Positions 1 to 9,705 of a DNA stretch of 40,956 bases are shown here, in pieces. Below the pieces are notes generated by a model. It did no database searches and was not told the DNA's origin. It was given only the letters and a program-made list of their open reading frames with translations. Origin of the DNA: Chloroflexota bacterium (lineage in GTDB: Bacteria > Chloroflexota > Dehalococcoidia > Lucifugimonadales > Lucifugimonadaceae). The position numbers were made by a program, and so were the translations under genes. The stretch is from contig PBKW01000027.1 of the NCBI GenBank assembly GCA_002721615.1, positions 1 through 40,956 on the forward strand, read 5' to 3'. The stretch's first letter is position 1, and every line of letters starts with the position of its first letter.

Positions 1-755
<755 letters not shown>

Positions 756-762
756 TTAAATT

Positions 763-1623
763 TTATCCTTCTTGTGCAATCATTCCACCTACTAAATCTA
801 GTAATTCAGAAGTGATTACTTGTTGTCTAGCTTTGTTTAATTCAAGAGTTAAATCATCTAAAAGTTCATTTGCATTATCAGTAGCATTCTGCATAGATAC
901 CATTCTTGCAGAATGTTCACTAGCTGTTGCTTCAAGAACTCCATGATAAATCTCCATTTCTATATACCTTGGAATCAAAGTATTTAATAATTTTTCAATA
1001 TCAGGTTCAAAAATATAATCAAGAGGAATTTCTTTTTCATCCTCAGAAATTTCAACTGGAATTAAATTTTTCTTTACAGGTTTTTGGATTGAAGTAGAAA
1101 TAAATTCAGAATAAATCATAGATACAGATCTATATTGTCCAGTTTTCAATTCATCCATCACCAATTTAGAGACTGCTAAAGTTTCTTGAATTTCAGGCAT
1201 ATCCGAAACCCCAAATTGTGCCTTAAGGTTTTTACCTAATCTTACGATTAATGAACTAGCTTTTTTCCCTATAGTAATAAATACAACATCCTCTTCGACA
1301 TTTTCTGAGTTACTTATAGCAACTCTAGTAATATTAGAAACTAAAGCACCACATAAACCTCTATCAGGAGTAATCATCAAACATAATTCTTTACTTCCAG
1401 TTAAGTTTTCATGAATACTTAACTCAAAATCTTCATCATTGTAATTAACGAAATTCAAATGACTTAAAATACTATGAATCTTTTCTGAATATGGTCTTCC
1501 ATCTACAACCTTTTGTTGAGCTTTTCGCATTTTAGCAGCAGCAATCATCTGCATTGCCTTTGTAACCCTAGCAGTACTAGAAACACTTTTAATCCTTCTC
1601 CTTAATTCTTTTAAATTAGCCAT
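763..1623 (-). CDS. atpG: ATP synthase F1 subunit gamma (central stalk)
   Basis: Gamma is the rotating shaft that couples proton flow through Fo to conformational change in the beta subunits. The 286-residue length is normal for the family. The N-terminal helix has the typical MANLKELRRRIKSVSSTARVT pattern followed by KAMQMIAAAKMRKAQ. The C-terminal helix carries the conserved SARMVSMQNATDNA segment and ends ITSELLDLVGG, as in other bacterial gamma subunits. The central Rossmann-like part contains the conserved SDRGLCG-type motif as TPDRGLCGAL. It lies between atpA (9 nt upstream) and atpD, clearly in one transcription unit. Confidence 0.97.
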   Translation of the reverse strand: MANLKELRRRIKSVSSTARVTKAMQMIAAAKMRKAQQKVVDGRPYSEKIHSILSHLNFVNYNDEDFELSIHENLTGSKELCLMITPDRGLCGALVSNITRVAISNSENVEEDVVFITIGKKASSLIVRLGKNLKAQFGVSDMPEIQETLAVSKLVMDELKTGQYRSVSMIYSEFISTSIQKPVKKNLIPVEISEDEKEIPLDYIFEPDIEKLLNTLIPRYIEMEIYHGVLEATASEHSARMVSMQNATDNANELLDDLTLELNKARQQVITSELLDLVGGMIAQEG

Positions 1624-1632
1624 CTATCAACT

Positions 1633-3147
1633 TTATCCAGCTGTAAACATTTTTTTGCAATCAGTTATTACTTTATCAATTTCTTTTTCATTTTCTTCAG
1701 ACAATTCTCCAGATTTTGAAATATCTTTCATTACATTTGGGATATTATTCGAAGCATATTCAACCCAAACTTTTTCAAATTCTAAAATTTTTTCTAATGC
1801 TACATCGTCTAAATAACCTTTTGATGCCAAATAAAGCATAGTCACTTGATTCTCAACAGATACAGGCGAATATTGAGGTTGTTTTAATATTTCCTGTAAT
1901 CTTTGACCTCTCTGAAGTTGTCGTTTAGTTACCTCATCTAGATCATCAGAGCCAAATTGAGCAAATGAAGCTAATTCTCTAAACTGAGCTAATTCTATTT
2001 TTAAACTCCCAGCTACTTTTTTCATAGCTTTAGTTTGAGCTGAACTTCCTACTCTACTTACAGATAAACCTGTATTCAATGCTGGTCTTATTCCAGAATT
2101 AAATAAATCACTTTCAAGGTAAATTTGCCCATCAGTAATAGAAATAACATTAGTTGGAACATATGCAGACACATCACCTGCCTGTGTTTCAATAATAGGT
2201 AAAGCAGTTATAGATCCTCCACCAGCACTTTCATCTAACCTAGCAGCTCTCTCCAATAATCTAGAATGTAGGTAAAAAACATCTCCAGGATAAGCTTCTC
2301 TTCCAGCCGGCCTTCGCAACAATAAAGACATTTGTCTGTAAGCCCAAGCATGTTTACTTAAATCATCATAAACAATTAAAACATCTTTACCTTGATCCAT
2401 AAAATATTCAGCCATAGCAACACCTGAATAAGGTGCTAAATATTGTAAAGATGAAGCATCAGAAGCATTTGCTGCTACAACAAATGTATGATCCATTGCT
2501 CCATGTTCTTTTAATGTATCAACTACAGCAGCAACCTTAGAAGATTTCTGTCCAATAGCTACGTAAACACAAATTAAATCTCCGCCTTTCTGATTAATAA
2601 TACAATCCATTGCTACGGTAGTTTTACCTGTGTTTCTATCTCCAATAATTAACTCTCTTTGACCTCTTCCCACAGGAACTAATGCATCTACAACTTTTAC
2701 TCCAAATTGAACTGGTTGATCTACAGATTTTCTTGAAACAACATTGGGAGCTATTTTTTCTACTGGATTAGTAGTATTTGATTGGATTAAGCCTTGCCCA
2801 TCTAAAGGTCTACCTAGGGGATCTACAACTCTTCCAATTAAACTATCTCCAACAGGAACTTCAACAATTCTTCCTGTAGCTTTTACCTCATCCCCTTCTT
2901 TTATATGAGTATATTCACCAAGAATCACAGCTCCAACACTATCTTCTTCTAAATTTAGTGCCAAACCAAGTGTATCATTGGGAAATTGGAGTAATTCACT
3001 ATACTTTACATTAGACAATCCATGAATTCTAGCATTTCCATCTCCTGCTTCTACAACAGTTCCAACATCTACAAGTGATAATTCACTTCCATAATCTTCA
3101 ATTTGTTTTTTAATTATTGATGCTATATCTTGACCTCTTACTGCCAT
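1633..3147 (-). CDS. atpA: ATP synthase F1 subunit alpha
   Basis: Alpha is the non-catalytic nucleotide-binding subunit alternating with beta in the F1 hexamer. The 504-residue length is standard. The protein has an N-terminal beta-barrel, a RecA-like core and a helical C-terminal domain. The P-loop spans residues 169-176 and reads GDRNTGKT. The usual bacterial form is GDRQTGKT, so residue 172 is Asn instead of Gln; codon AAC is clear in the sequence. The conserved signature segment [19 protein letters not shown] is intact, as is the [10 protein letters not shown] motif. It is 21 nt downstream of atpH and 9 nt upstream of atpG. Confidence 0.98.
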   Translation of the reverse strand: MAVRGQDIASIIKKQIEDYGSELSLVDVGTVVEAGDGNARIHGLSNVKYSELLQFPNDTLGLALNLEEDSVGAVILGEYTHIKEGDEVKATGRIVEVPVGDSLIGRVVDPLGRPLDGQGLIQSNTTNPVEKIAPNVVSRKSVDQPVQFGVKVVDALVPVGRGQRELIIGDRNTGKTTVAMDCIINQKGGDLICVYVAIGQKSSKVAAVVDTLKEHGAMDHTFVVAANASDASSLQYLAPYSGVAMAEYFMDQGKDVLIVYDDLSKHAWAYRQMSLLLRRPAGREAYPGDVFYLHSRLLERAARLDESAGGGSITALPIIETQAGDVSAYVPTNVISITDGQIYLESDLFNSGIRPALNTGLSVSRVGSSAQTKAMKKVAGSLKIELAQFRELASFAQFGSDDLDEVTKRQLQRGQRLQEILKQPQYSPVSVENQVTMLYLASKGYLDDVALEKILEFEKVWVEYASNNIPNVMKDISKSGELSEENEKEIDKVITDCKKMFTAG

Positions 3148-3168
3148 TTTTATCTCCCATTTAATTTA

Positions 3169-3708
3169 CTAAATATTACTTTTAGAAAAAGAATCTCTCA
3201 TTTTAAGAAATTCACCTTTTACACTCATATCCAAAACTTGATCAGAAAATCTTACAATAATCCCACCTACTATTGATTCATCTATTTCATTAACTGCTAT
3301 AACTCTAGAATTAGTGAAATCTCCAAGTTTTTTTTCAATTTTCTTTATAAAATCTTTTTTCAACTCTATTGCTGAAATAATCTTAGCTCTTTTGATTCCT
3401 TCAATATCATCCGTCATTTCTAATAACCTATCATTAATATCTATAACAGAATTAAATTGTCCTCGTTCAAGTAATAAGAAAACAAAATTAAGTTGTTTTT
3501 TAGTAAAACCTAAACATAGTTTTCCTATACCATCTTTTTTTACATTTAAAGGAACATGAGGTTCATTCATCAAATTTAAAACATCTTGATTAGAAGCTAA
3601 GTCAGTCAAAAATTTTAATTTTTCACTCCAATTATCTCTATTACCATCAGCTTCATCTATTTGAAAAATAGCTTCTGCGTATCTTCTTGCACTAGGTTCT
3701 TTAGCCAT
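3169..3708 (-). CDS. atpH: ATP synthase F1 subunit delta (peripheral stalk)
   Basis: Delta (OSCP-like) joins the top of the F1 head to the b-subunit peripheral stalk. The 179-residue protein starts MAKEPSARRYAEAIF, the typical N-terminal helix of the family. It ends with the conserved C-terminal pattern in which VGGIIVRFSDQVLDMSVKG matches the usual GG.....D...D.S..G..L motif. Sequence is otherwise divergent, as is normal for delta. It starts only 5 nt after the atpF stop codon and is followed by atpA, so position in the operon supports the call. Confidence 0.95.
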   Translation of the reverse strand: MAKEPSARRYAEAIFQIDEADGNRDNWSEKLKFLTDLASNQDVLNLMNEPHVPLNVKKDGIGKLCLGFTKKQLNFVFLLLERGQFNSVIDINDRLLEMTDDIEGIKRAKIISAIELKKDFIKKIEKKLGDFTNSRVIAVNEIDESIVGGIIVRFSDQVLDMSVKGEFLKMRDSFSKSNI

Positions 3709-3713
3709 AATTA

Positions 3714-4202
3714 TTATTTAACTTCTTCTTTTAAAAATTTTTCTATCAATTTACTATGAGTATCTTCATCAATTTCTTTATTTACAACTTTCTCTGCTGC
3801 TTCTAATACTAAAGCTGAAAAATTCTTTCTTAGTTCATTAATAGCTACACGAGTTTCTTTTTCTAAATCACTCTTAGATTTTTCAATTAGATTTTCAATT
3901 TCTTCAAGAGCCTTACTTCTCTCTTTTTCTTTAAAATCCTCACTGAATTCTTTTGCTTGATCAATAATTTTCTGTCCTTCCTGTCTAGCAGAAATCAATT
4001 CTTTCTCAATTTTCTCCGCAGAAGAAGCAGCATCTTCTTTAGCTTTTTCAGCAGCAGAAAGACTTGTCTTAATTCTCTCAGCTCGATCATCAAGCATTTT
4101 TATTACCGGTTTATAAAGTAATTTACTCAACACAAATAAAAGTATTAAAAAACTTATTATCTGAGTAATGAGACCGGGTAAATTTATCCCCAGAGCTTCC
4201 AT
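3714..4202 (-). CDS. atpF: ATP synthase Fo subunit b (peripheral stalk)
   Basis: Subunit b anchors the peripheral stalk in the membrane and runs up the side of F1 to bind delta. The 162-residue protein has one N-terminal membrane helix (roughly residues 8-28). A short hinge with the conserved YKPVIKMLDDRAERI follows, and then a long Ala/Glu/Lys-rich coiled coil to the C-terminus. The length is typical of a single-b (not b/b') system, and no second b gene is present. It lies 58 nt downstream of atpE and 5 nt upstream of atpH. Confidence 0.96.
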   Translation of the reverse strand: MEALGINLPGLITQIISFLILLFVLSKLLYKPVIKMLDDRAERIKTSLSAAEKAKEDAASSAEKIEKELISARQEGQKIIDQAKEFSEDFKEKERSKALEEIENLIEKSKSDLEKETRVAINELRKNFSALVLEAAEKVVNKEIDEDTHSKLIEKFLKEEVK

Positions 4203-4260
4203 TTAAGTATTCCTCTCTAATGAGTAATTAAAAGTAACCTTTTAACTCTCTAATTTTTTG

Positions 4261-4533
<273 letters not shown>

Positions 4534-4586
4534 TTATTATTAATTGTTTATTATATGTTTTTAGCATAATATTTTTTACTTTTAAA

Positions 4587-5660
4587 CTAATGTTCATTAT
4601 GATCTGCTATTGCAGATACCCCAAACACTAAAGTTAACATTGCAAATATGAAAGCTTGAATAAGACCTACAAACAATTCTAGTCCCATAAAAGGAATTAT
4701 TCCTATTAACGGAATAAGAAATGCCATAGCAACCAGTAACACTTCCCCTGCAAACATATTTCCAAATAAACGGAAAGTAAAACTAATTACTCTAGCAATT
4801 TCAGCAATTAATTCTAAAAGTCCAACAAAAAACATTATGGGACTCTTAAAGCTAATAAATTTCGAACCATATCCTTTAATTCCTAAAGCTTGAAAACCCC
4901 AAATTTGAACAAATATCATAGCTACAATACCTATAGCTAAAGATGTGTTCAGATCAGTACTTGCACCCCTTATAATAGGAAGTAACCTTCCAGTATTACT
5001 GTCTCCAATAACTGTAGATAAAGCTTTTGTTTCTTCATCTTTAGTACCAGGAACAATTATCTTCAAGAAACCTGAACCTTTAAATGGAGTTAATTTCTCA
5101 TCTCCTATTTCTTTAATCACATCATCAGTACATTTTGAAGAATTGTGGTGATCATCACCATGATCATCACTATGATGTAAATGATGTGATTTATGCTCAC
5201 ATAAAACTTCAGCAGTTTCTACTAATCCAATTGTTCCTACTCCTGGCAAAATACCTAACCAATTAGAAGTAATAACACATAGAAATATAGTCATTACTAA
5301 AGGAAGAAATTTTCTTCCAATTTTACTTCCAGAGACTGACTCAACAAGATTAAGAAAAAATTCAACTATAATTTCTAAAAAATTCTGTAACCTTCCTGGG
5401 ATATCTTTTAATTTCCTAGTACCTAAAAAACTCACGAAAATTAACAAAAAAATTGCTATCCATAGAGAAATAGAAGTATTTGTAACTGAATAATCAGTAA
5501 AAATTAAAGGCAATTTAAAAACTGTTTCTGCAGGTAATTGAATATGTGCAACAGGAGATTGGAAAAACCCCCCTCCAGGTATTATAGAACCCAAAGGACC
5601 TGAAGCTAATGCTACAACAAAGAATATTCCTAAGATAAAAAGTATTAAAGTTCTTTTCAT
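4587..5660 (-). CDS. atpB: ATP synthase Fo subunit a, with His/Asp-rich insertion
   Basis: Subunit a forms the stator proton half-channels next to the c ring. The essential arginine is Arg297 in FRLFGNMFAGE, and the conserved RGASTDLNTSLA stretch lies at about residues 231-242. At 357 residues it is much longer than the usual 240-290. The N-terminus looks like a cleavable or extra membrane segment (residues 3-20). The main excess is a hydrophilic loop at about residues 151-226, after the membrane helix ending ILPGVGTIG. This loop contains a His/Asp-rich cluster (residues 155-172) flanked by Cys154 and Cys177. The cluster is partly built from a 10-bp direct repeat (5149-5158 and 5161-5170). 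Confidence 0.95.
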   Translation of the reverse strand: MKRTLILFILGIFFVVALASGPLGSIIPGGGFFQSPVAHIQLPAETVFKLPLIFTDYSVTNTSISLWIAIFLLIFVSFLGTRKLKDIPGRLQNFLEIIVEFFLNLVESVSGSKIGRKFLPLVMTIFLCVITSNWLGILPGVGTIGLVETAEVLCEHKSHHLHHSDDHGDDHHNSSKCTDDVIKEIGDEKLTPFKGSGFLKIIVPGTKDEETKALSTVIGDSNTGRLLPIIRGASTDLNTSLAIGIVAMIFVQIWGFQALGIKGYGSKFISFKSPIMFFVGLLELIAEIARVISFTFRLFGNMFAGEVLLVAMAFLIPLIGIIPFMGLELFVGLIQAFIFAMLTLVFGVSAIADHNEH

Positions 5661-5676
5661 ATTTAATTAAACATTA

Positions 5677-5895
5677 TTAGTCACTTAATATTCTTTTTAT
5701 CATTTTAAAACTTCCAAATCCAGCCAAAATTATTCCAAGGAGAATTCCAGAAATTACTGCAATAGGTTTTACTCCTATCAATTTATCTATCCAAACGCCT
5801 AAAAAAGCAAAACCTGCAATAGAAATTCCAATAAACCAACCTATACCTGTTAATTGAACTAATAGTTCTATAGTTTTATTTTGACCGTTTAACAC
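5677..5895 (-). CDS. AtpI/AtpZ-like small membrane protein
   Basis: This 72-residue protein has two predicted membrane helices (about 13-36 and 43-65) separated by a short loop with WIDKLIGVKP. That matches the AtpI/AtpZ family (F0F1-ATPase assembly/Mg2+-linked subunit), normally the first gene of bacterial atp operons. It sits 16 nt upstream of atpB. The start codon is GTG at 5895-5893 with only a weak AGGA upstream. Family assignment rests on size, topology and position; the sequence itself is poorly conserved, so the exact subfamily (AtpI or AtpZ) is uncertain. Confidence 0.8.
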   Translation of the reverse strand: MLNGQNKTIELLVQLTGIGWFIGISIAGFAFLGVWIDKLIGVKPIAVISGILLGIILAGFGSFKMIKRILSD

Positions 5896-5937
5896 GAACT
5901 AAAATTTCCTAAAATATTTTATTTTTAACCACAACCA

Positions 5938-6495
5938 CTATTTTTTTACAGTACCTTTACCTAAATCATCCAAATCCAAACTATCTATAAAATCAGTAAA
6001 AGCTGATAATTTATCTAATTCTTTTTGATTTACGGGGACAGTTTTTTCAAGATTTTGAGTTTCAGTATCAGATCCAATAATAATACCTTTTTCATTATCA
6101 ATTCTTACGCCTGCTTTTTCCAAAACTTCTTTTTTTACAAAAACAGGAACATTTGATCTTACTGCTACTGCAATTGCATCAGAAGGCCTGGAGTCAATAG
6201 TAATATAATCAGATCCATTCTTTAAAACAATTTTGGAGAAAAAAGTATCATTATCTAGTCCAGATATCACTATATGATCTATAGATACTCCGAGTTCTTT
6301 AATAATAGTAATCATTAAATCATGAGTAAGAGGCCTTGGTACAGAAACATCCTGTAGCCTAACTGCAATAGAATCTGCTTCTGATGGTCCAATCCAAATA
6401 GGTAAATATCTATCATTTTCTTTCTGTTTAAGAATTACAACTCTTTGATAATTAGAAAGACTAACTCTAATACTGTCTATAACCATCTCAATCAT
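5938..6495 (-). CDS. Bifunctional nuclease family protein (DUF151/BFN)
   Basis: The protein belongs to the bifunctional nuclease (BFN, formerly DUF151) family. Typical segments are an N-terminal beta-rich start MIEMVIDSIRVS, LPIWIGPSEADSIA, RPLTHDLM and the signature IDSRPSDAIAVAVR. The family is described as having DNase/RNase activity in plants and is widespread and uncharacterised in bacteria. The 185-residue length is normal. A TTG codon 15 nt upstream could extend the frame. The ATG at 6495 is preferred because AAAGAGG lies 5 nt before it and the family start is M-x-M-x-V. It lies between pyrF and the atp genes on the same strand. Confidence 0.88.
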   Translation of the reverse strand: MIEMVIDSIRVSLSNYQRVVILKQKENDRYLPIWIGPSEADSIAVRLQDVSVPRPLTHDLMITIIKELGVSIDHIVISGLDNDTFFSKIVLKNGSDYITIDSRPSDAIAVAVRSNVPVFVKKEVLEKAGVRIDNEKGIIIGSDTETQNLEKTVPVNQKELDKLSAFTDFIDSLDLDDLGKGTVKK

Positions 6496-6500
6496 TCTAG

Positions 6501-6507
6501 CCTCTTT
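6501..6507 (-). promoter_or_regulatory. Shine-Dalgarno site that sets the BFN gene start
   Basis: On the minus strand this reads AAAGAGG, followed by 5 nt (CTAGA) and then ATG at 6495-6493. It argues against the upstream in-frame TTG at 6510 as the start. Confidence 0.65.
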
Positions 6508-6560
6508 CAATTCATATAAAATTAAAAATATTTTAAATCATAACCAACAAATTTGAAATA

Positions 6561-7397
6561 TTAAAAAGAAATATTAGATCCAATTCTATCAAAAAAAAGA
6601 TTAGCTTTTTTATTAACTGCACTTAAATAATCTTCTAAATTGTTTTTAGAGTAATCAGGAAAAATTATCCCTCTAGAAATTGGAAAAACACATCTTCCAT
6701 TATGTTTTTTACTAAGACAAATGGGCACGACATCTTCAATTACTCCACCTTGAGCTCCTATTCCAGGTACCAGTAAAGGTATCTCATCATTCAATATTCT
6801 AATCGTTCTTAATGGTTCTAAATTAGTAGCACCCAATACTAATCCAGCATTATTTTTTTGGTCATGATTTTCAATTAAATGATATACATGTTGATATAAT
6901 TTAATATCTGAATTTTTATATTTAACTAAGATATCTTGAATTTGAGAAGCGGAACTATTAGAACTTCTACAAACTACAAAAGCTCCTTTATCATCTCTAT
7001 CCAAAAAAGGTTTCAGGGAATCAAAACCTAGATAAGGATTAACAGTAACAACATCAAAACCCCAAGTATCAAACAGAGCTTTAGCATAAGCTTCTGCAGT
7101 ACTTCCAATATCACCTCTCTTTGCATCTCCAATTAAAAGTACACCCAAAGATTTAGCATACTCTATGGTTCTCTCCATATCTTTAATACCTTGTGAACCC
7201 AAAGATTCATAGAATGCTAATTGGAATTTATAAGCACAAACAAAATCTTTAGTAGCATCAATTACAGAGGTACCCCATTGATATAAATTTTCAAAACCCA
7301 ATTCTTTGATTAGATTATATTGAGGATCTAAACCCACACAAAGAACAGTTTTTCTTTCTTTAACAATATTATCTAATTTTGAAATCCAATTTAACAC
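6561..7397 (-). CDS. pyrF: Orotidine 5'-phosphate decarboxylase (type 2)
   Basis: PyrF decarboxylates OMP to UMP, the last step of de novo pyrimidine synthesis. The catalytic motif is intact as DAKRGDIGST (residues 91-100, with Asp91, Lys93 and Asp96), and VGLDPQ near residue 21 contributes to the active site. Length (278) and sequence style match the longer type 2 subfamily found in Mycobacterium, Myxococcus and Chloroflexota rather than the ~235-residue E. coli form. The start is GTG at 7397. It follows modB by 10 nt and is separate from the pyrRBC-carAB operon at 9706-16844. Confidence 0.95.
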   Translation of the reverse strand: MLNWISKLDNIVKERKTVLCVGLDPQYNLIKELGFENLYQWGTSVIDATKDFVCAYKFQLAFYESLGSQGIKDMERTIEYAKSLGVLLIGDAKRGDIGSTAEAYAKALFDTWGFDVVTVNPYLGFDSLKPFLDRDDKGAFVVCRSSNSSASQIQDILVKYKNSDIKLYQHVYHLIENHDQKNNAGLVLGATNLEPLRTIRILNDEIPLLVPGIGAQGGVIEDVVPICLSKKHNGRCVFPISRGIIFPDYSKNNLEDYLSAVNKKANLFFDRIGSNISF

Positions 7398-7407
7398 AAT
7401 TTTCTCA

Positions 7408-8079
7408 TTATACTTTTTTTGAAAGAATCAGTTTATTTATTGTAATAGATATTATTCCTAGTGTGACAGAAATAATAATTAAATTTAATGCTCCTAAATC
7501 ATCTCCAGATGAAATACGTGTAAATATTGCAAGAGGTAAAGTTTGAGAAATACCAGGGATATTACCTGCCACTATAATAGTAGCACCAAACTCAGCTAAG
7601 CTTCTAAAAAAACCTAGCATTATTCCAGCCAACAAACCTCTTTTGGTTACAGGAATAATGATAAACAAAAATATTTGAATATTATTAAGACCTAAAGTTT
7701 TTGCGGAGTTCTTCAATTCAGGTTCGACATTTAAAAGAGAAACTCTAAACATATTAACCACTAAGGGTAATGAAACTATAGCTGCAGCTAAAGATGCTGC
7801 TATCCAAGTGAAAATTATTGAATTCCCAAAAATACTTTCAACTATTTTTCCAATAGGAGATAAAGGGCTAAATATCCATAAAAGAGCATATCCAATTATC
7901 ACTGGAGGCATTAAAAGCGGAAGAGATACTAGGATATCAACTAAAAAGGAAACCCATGATTGAGATTTTTCTAAATAAAGAGCTATTAAAAACCCTAAAA
8001 TAGTAGTAATCAAAGTTGCAAAAAAAGCAATTTTTAAAGAAAGTAAAATAATATTTATTTCTAAAATCCCCAAACTCAT
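7408..8079 (-). CDS. modB: Molybdate-type ABC transporter permease ModB
   Basis: This is an integral-membrane permease of the molybdate/tungstate/sulfate ABC importer class. It has about five to six membrane helices. The cytoplasmic EAA-type loop is seen in SAKTLGLNNIQIF, followed by IPVTKRGLLAGIMLGFFRSLAEFGATI, very typical of ModB. Start choice: the ATG at 8079 has GGAG 8 nt upstream; an in-frame GTG at 8088 overlaps the modA stop as GTGA and remains possible. It is directly downstream of modA. No ModC ATPase gene is found anywhere in the window. Confidence 0.92.
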   Translation of the reverse strand: MSLGILEINIILLSLKIAFFATLITTILGFLIALYLEKSQSWVSFLVDILVSLPLLMPPVIIGYALLWIFSPLSPIGKIVESIFGNSIIFTWIAASLAAAIVSLPLVVNMFRVSLLNVEPELKNSAKTLGLNNIQIFLFIIIPVTKRGLLAGIMLGFFRSLAEFGATIIVAGNIPGISQTLPLAIFTRISSGDDLGALNLIIISVTLGIISITINKLILSKKV

Positions 8080-8084
8080 TCCTA

Positions 8085-8849
8085 TCACTCCAAAAAAGAA
8101 AATCCAAATTTTGAAAAAATTTCTGATGACTCATTAGATTTTAAATACTTAAGAAACTTTAAAGCTTTTTCTTCATTTATTGTTGAATTAATTATTGCTA
8201 CAGGATATTCAACATTTGAAGAATAAATTTCAAGATCTAAGAGAACTTGAACTGAATTTGAAGTTAAAGCATCTGAATAATATACAATTCCTAAAGGAAC
8301 ATTTCCTGATTCTACAGAAGCCATAGTAGCTTGAGCATCTAAGTTATATATCAATTGTTTTTTTACTTTATCCCATAATTCATTTTCTTCTAAAAAAATT
8401 TTTGAATATTTACCTAAAGGAGCCAATTGTGGATCTGCAATTGCAATTTTATAATTCATATTTTCAAATACATTTTTTGTGTTAGGGCATATTATTTTTT
8501 TAGAACAAATCAAAGTTAACTGATTTTTCAACAAAATACTTACAGAATCTTTTTGAATATAGTTTTCTTCTATTAAACTTTCTAATGGATCTAAACCCGC
8601 AAATATTACAATATCTGCATTAGATCCCATCCTAATTTTGTTACTTAAAGTATAAGAACCTCCGAAATCAAAATATACTTTACTATTTTTGTATTTTTCA
8701 CCTATTTCATAAAGAGGATCAGCTAAAGAAGCTGCAGCCAAAACAATAATATCTTCTTCAAAAGAAATTTTTTTACAAGATATAAAGAGAAGAAATAAAA
8801 ATAATACTAGAAAAAAAATTATATTCCTTCTTTTATTAATACGTGACAT
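8085..8849 (-). CDS. modA: Molybdate-binding lipoprotein ModA
   Basis: This is the extracytoplasmic substrate-binding protein of a molybdate/tungstate importer. A basic N-terminus and hydrophobic stretch lead to a lipobox ending FISC with Cys25 as the lipidation site. The mature part has the ModA pattern: VLAAASL at the start, FGGSYTLSNKI in the anion-binding loop, NADIVIFAG, and LAPLGKYSKI followed by an ATMASVESGNVPLGIVY segment. Length (254) is normal. No clear Shine-Dalgarno precedes the ATG; a TATATT hexamer ends 6 nt upstream. It is the first gene of the minus-strand block, divergent from a methyltransferase 37 nt away. Confidence 0.92.
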   Translation of the reverse strand: MSRINKRRNIIFFLVLFLFLLFISCKKISFEEDIIVLAAASLADPLYEIGEKYKNSKVYFDFGGSYTLSNKIRMGSNADIVIFAGLDPLESLIEENYIQKDSVSILLKNQLTLICSKKIICPNTKNVFENMNYKIAIADPQLAPLGKYSKIFLEENELWDKVKKQLIYNLDAQATMASVESGNVPLGIVYYSDALTSNSVQVLLDLEIYSSNVEYPVAIINSTINEEKALKFLKYLKSNESSEIFSKFGFSFLE

Positions 8850-8886
8850 AATAAAAATATATTAAAAAAAATCACTTTAATAAGAA

Positions 8887-9705
8887 ATGGGAAAAGCAAA
8901 ATACGACTTCTCTTCTTTTTCAGAATTAGATTTCTATAAAAAAGTAAATACTAGACTAATAGAATTAGCTGAAGTAGACAAACTAGCAAAAATCATAGAA
9001 TTAGGATGTGGTACTGGAGGTGTAACAGAATTGATATTAGATAGAGTAAATTCTGCAAAAAACACTGTTATTTATGCGATTGACAGTTCAGCTACTGCTA
9101 TTTCCACATCATTATCTAGATTAGAATCACGAAAAGAAGCAATTTTAAAATTTATTCAAACTGAAGCACAAAATTTACAAAATACTGTAAAAGATCAAGT
9201 AGACTCTGTGATTTATTGTAATTCTATACATTACATAAATAATAAAATGGATATGGTTAATCAAATAAAGAAAAGTTTGAAAAAAGGAGGCACATTTGCT
9301 TTCAATACATCTTTTTACTCTGGATCTCATCCTCCAGAGACAGAGATATTCTTAAGAAAATGGATGTTAAAGACTATCAGGCTACTTAAAAAAAGATACG
9401 GAATAATGCCTGTAAAAGTGAAAAAAGTAGAATCTAGGGTTCAATTGACACCTGACAACTATACTGAACTAATTCTTTCAAATGGATTTTATATTAAAGA
9501 AAAAGAAGTCATTGAAGTTAATGTACCACTAGATGGTTGGTATCATATTTGTTCATTCAGAGATTGGATTGAAGGTGTTCTACCAGGAGTTCCATTATCT
9601 AAAGGAAAAGAAATCCTTCAAGAAACAGTCAAAGAACTTTTTGATGAAATGAATATCAAAACATTACAGAGAAATTGGCTTTCAGTTGTAGCTGTAAAAA
9701 AATAA
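8887..9705 (+). CDS. Class I SAM-dependent methyltransferase
   Basis: The 272-residue protein has a Rossmann-type methyltransferase core. Motif I is IIELGCGTGG (about residues 36-45), an acidic residue at the end of beta-2 lies in YAIDSS, motif post-II is SVIYCNSIHYI, and KKGGTFAFNTS is the post-motif III strand. The pattern fits the Methyltransf_11/25 type that acts on small molecules. The C-terminal 110 residues are extra and may form the acceptor-binding region. The substrate cannot be read from sequence. It is divergent from modA, and its stop codon abuts the carB stop codon with no spacer. Confidence 0.82.
   Translation: MGKAKYDFSSFSELDFYKKVNTRLIELAEVDKLAKIIELGCGTGGVTELILDRVNSAKNTVIYAIDSSATAISTSLSRLESRKEAILKFIQTEAQNLQNTVKDQVDSVIYCNSIHYINNKMDMVNQIKKSLKKGGTFAFNTSFYSGSHPPETEIFLRKWMLKTIRLLKKRYGIMPVKVKKVESRVQLTPDNYTELILSNGFYIKEKEVIEVNVPLDGWYHICSFRDWIEGVLPGVPLSKGKEILQETVKELFDEMNIKTLQRNWLSVVAVKK

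Noticed and set aside
5147-5170. Inverted and direct repeats in atpB (ggtgat/atcacc) that could look like a hairpin or binding site.
   Set aside because: They arise from His and Asp codon repeats within a coding region; no reason to think they act as a signal.
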